Shown piece after piece: positions 4,637-6,737 of a DNA stretch of 6,737 nucleotides (position 1 is the stretch's first letter; the number at the start of each line of letters is the position of its first letter). This DNA is from Planctomycetota bacterium. GTDB lineage: Bacteria > Planctomycetota > Phycisphaerae > Phycisphaerales > SM1A02. Under the pieces are notes generated by a model. The model did not search any database. It worked only from the letters and a program-made list of their open reading frames with translations, and was not told where the DNA came from. A program made the position numbers and the translations under genes. The DNA lies in the NCBI GenBank assembly GCA_027295435.1, contig JAPUKX010000052.1, forward strand, positions 1-6,737, given 5' to 3'.

Positions 4637-6737
4637 ATGGTACGCACAACGCTGCTTGGGGCCGTCGGGATGGCGGGGATTCTCTTGGTGGGCGCTCCCG
4701 CACCGTCGTGGTCTGATCCGGTGCTGGACAGTCCCGACGACTCGCCGAGCACCCGCGCGCAGCTGGTTGGGCAGTTCCTTGAATCGCACCCGGACACGGC
4801 CCTTTACGAATGGGCGGGCAGGATCAGTCGTGTGTATGGGGCCGCGTTCTCTCACGGCGCAAGCGCTGTAGACAGCGCTGAACAGTTCCGCCTCACCCAC
4901 GCGGCGATGTTCGGGGTGGACCCTGCTCAACTAGTGCCCAGGGGACCTTTTCCCGATGGGCATCACCTCCAGCCGATCATGTACGAGCCCGCCACCGGCG
5001 AGTACAAGTTCACGGGGGTGTACTACAGCCAGGTCTCCGACGGCATCGCGGTCTTTCGATCACGATTGACGCTTCTTGTACGCAATGAGCCCGGTTTTCC
5101 GCTGGTCTTGGCGTCGGCTGACCTGCGTGATCTGGGCGACTTTGAGGTTCCCGCTCAGGGCGCTAGGCCCGTCAAGGTCGAGCCGGCGGTGCAAGGGGCC
5201 GTCGAGCGCCGGCTCGGGCCGGATGCCCAGTTCAGCGAGCCGCAACTGGTGATCTGGGCCGGGGTGGATGAGATGATCGTCCAGCCGAGGCTGGCGGTGC
5301 AGTTTGTGGCAACCAGCGGGAGCATCGCGCAGCCCCAGACGTATCAGCAGTGGTTGTACCTCGTCGATGCCGAGACCGGGGAGGTTCTCTACCGGGAAGA
5401 CCGCATCCTCCATGGCGGTGTGGCGGGCAATGTCAGCGGCTTGGCGACCCAAGGCAACGGGGCGGACATCTGCGACCCCGAAGCACTGGAGCCGATGCCG
5501 TATGCCCGGGTGAACATCGGCGCCTCGGTGGTCTACACCGATGCCAACGGCGACTTTCTCTTCGCCGGCGGCGGCGGCGGGGCGGTCACCGTGGAGTCGC
5601 GGGTCGAGGGCCTGTGGTTCAACGTGAACAACCAGGCCGGCGCCGACACCGTGCTGTCGCTGAACGTGATTCCGCCGGGCCCGGCCGACTTCGTCCACAA
5701 CGCCGCCAACACCAGCGAGCTCATTCGGGCGGAGGTCAACGCATATGTTGAAGCAAACGTGGTGCGCGACTTCGTTCTCACCTACAACCCAGCCTACCCG
5801 GTCATCAACAACCAGATGGACATGGATGTCAACGTCAACCTCAACAGCAACTGCAACGCGTTCTACAGCATCGGGGAGCAGTCGATCAACTTTTACACCT
5901 CCGGCGGGGGTTGCCCCAACACGGCCAACTCGACGATAGTGCACCACGAGTACGGCCACCATCTGGTGCAGGTGGCCGGCAGCGGCCAGGGCGCCTACGG
6001 CGAGGGCATGGGCGATGTGATGGGCGTGCTGATTACCGATGATCCGAACCTTGCGCTGGGCTTCTTCGGCAATTGCAATCAGCCCCTGCGCAACGCCGAC
6101 AACAACTGCCAGTTCCAGCAACAGGGCTGCTCCAGCTGTGGAAGCCAGATTCACGACTGCGGCCAGTTGATCTCCGGCTGCGTGTGGAGCACCCGCAACG
6201 AGCTGCTGGCGACGAATCCCTCCACCTACTTGGACATCATTTCCAACCTGGCCGTGAACAGCATCCTGTTGCACAACGGCTCCTCGATCACGCCGAGCAT
6301 CACCATCGATTACCTCACCCTGGATGATGACGACGGCGATATTTCCAACGGCACGCCTCACTACACGGAGATCAACGCCGGCTTCTCCGCTCATAACATG
6401 CCCGGGCCGGAGCTCGCGCTGCTGACGTTTACATTTCCCAACGGGCTGCCGGAGGTGATCGCCCCCGCCGGCGGAACGATGGTGCACGTCGTGGTTGACG
6501 CGGTGACGGCCGAGCCCCAGCCGGGCACCGGGGTGCTGCACGTCGATGCCGGCGCCGGCTTCGTCGCATTGCCGATGACGCAGGCTGAGCCCAACCATTA
6601 CGACGCGGTCTTCCCCGCCGCCGATTGCGGCACCCAGGTCGCCTATTACTTCAGCGCCGAGACCACCCTCGGCCAGGAAGTGGTCTCGCCGAATGGAGCG
6701 CCGGCCAACAGCTATATGGTTCTCAGCGCCACCTCGC
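4637..6737 (+). CDS. Secreted thermolysin/fungalysin-like zinc metallopeptidase (3' partial)
   Basis: The frame is open for 700 codons to the window end. Residues 1-22 are a signal peptide: R3, hydrophobic 5-19, AxA-like site near GAPA. Residues about 84-165 resemble the FTP inhibitory propeptide. A PepSY-like strand (WLYLVDAETGEVLYRED, from W239) follows. Residues about 262-340 look like a carboxypeptidase-regulatory-like beta domain (VAGNVSG, then VVYTDANGDFLF). The catalytic domain has VNAYVEANVVRDF, similar to M36 enzymes, then H437-E-Y-G-H441 and E456 in GEGMGD. These give the two zinc histidines, catalytic E438 and the third ligand E456 with D460, the gluzincin pattern. Eight cysteines at about 390-515 fit disulfides outside the cytoplasm. 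After NGTPHYTEIN a further beta-sandwich begins; the end is missing. It likely cleaves extracellular proteins after removal of the propeptide. Exact family (M36 versus M4-like) is uncertain. Confidence 0.88.
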   Translation, partial: MVRTTLLGAVGMAGILLVGAPAPSWSDPVLDSPDDSPSTRAQLVGQFLESHPDTALYEWAGRISRVYGAAFSHGASAVDSAEQFRLTHAAMFGVDPAQLVPRGPFPDGHHLQPIMYEPATGEYKFTGVYYSQVSDGIAVFRSRLTLLVRNEPGFPLVLASADLRDLGDFEVPAQGARPVKVEPAVQGAVERRLGPDAQFSEPQLVIWAGVDEMIVQPRLAVQFVATSGSIAQPQTYQQWLYLVDAETGEVLYREDRILHGGVAGNVSGLATQGNGADICDPEALEPMPYARVNIGASVVYTDANGDFLFAGGGGGAVTVESRVEGLWFNVNNQAGADTVLSLNVIPPGPADFVHNAANTSELIRAEVNAYVEANVVRDFVLTYNPAYPVINNQMDMDVNVNLNSNCNAFYSIGEQSINFYTSGGGCPNTANSTIVHHEYGHHLVQVAGSGQGAYGEGMGDVMGVLITDDPNLALGFFGNCNQPLRNADNNCQFQQQGCSSCGSQIHDCGQLISGCVWSTRNELLATNPSTYLDIISNLAVNSILLHNGSSITPSITIDYLTLDDDDGDISNGTPHYTEINAGFSAHNMPGPELALLTFTFPNGLPEVIAPAGGTMVHVVVDAVTAEPQPGTGVLHVDAGAGFVALPMTQAEPNHYDAVFPAADCGTQVAYYFSAETTLGQEVVSPNGAPANSYMVLSATS

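Noticed and set aside
4550..4930. 126-residue open frame on the - strand over the metallopeptidase start
   Set aside because: It overlaps the signal peptide and propeptide of a well-supported gene and has no recognisable features.
5060..6598. 512-residue open frame on the - strand
   Set aside because: It lies entirely inside the metallopeptidase frame, which has signal peptide, propeptide and zinc motifs. The antisense product has a biased, Val/His/Gly/Arg-rich composition with no recognisable domain, as expected from a GC-rich gene read backwards.

Overview
The window looks like part of a chromosome from a Planctomycetota bacterium, most likely near the Phycisphaerae. It is GC-rich. One gene product opens with the CxxCGYDL...CPECG zinc ribbon that is common in that phylum. 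Two neighbouring gene products end in the same paired dockerin-like tail (DLDGDG...LLANWG), and a third is a large secreted zinc metallopeptidase. The assignment rests on recognised protein style, not on a marker gene. All genes I can support are on the + strand.

Layout: bases 1-141 hold the C-terminal end of a probable GH35 beta-galactosidase. A small zinc-ribbon membrane protein follows (162-596). A 95-base gap with two perfect palindromes leads to a beta-type DNA methyltransferase (692-1759) with no restriction partner in view. Thirty bases later starts a secreted protein with an Ig-like domain, a seven-bladed FG-GAP propeller and a dockerin-like tail (1790-3424). After a 170-base gap with inverted repeats comes a mosaic protein that combines flagellin-like segments with a dockerin-like tail (3595-4425). 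A 211-base gap carries a candidate terminator, a candidate promoter and a strong hairpin. It precedes a thermolysin/fungalysin-like metallopeptidase (4637 onward), which is cut off by the window end after 700 codons.

Three of the genes encode probable exported proteins with modular, calcium- or zinc-binding architecture, which suggests a cell-surface or extracellular function. The methyltransferase and the zinc-ribbon protein have no evident link to them. I see no tRNA, rRNA, CRISPR array, insertion sequence or defence cluster. The most unusual item is the flagellin-like/dockerin mosaic. Its 53-residue tail aligns without gaps to the tail of the upstream propeller protein (38 of 53 identical, counted by eye).
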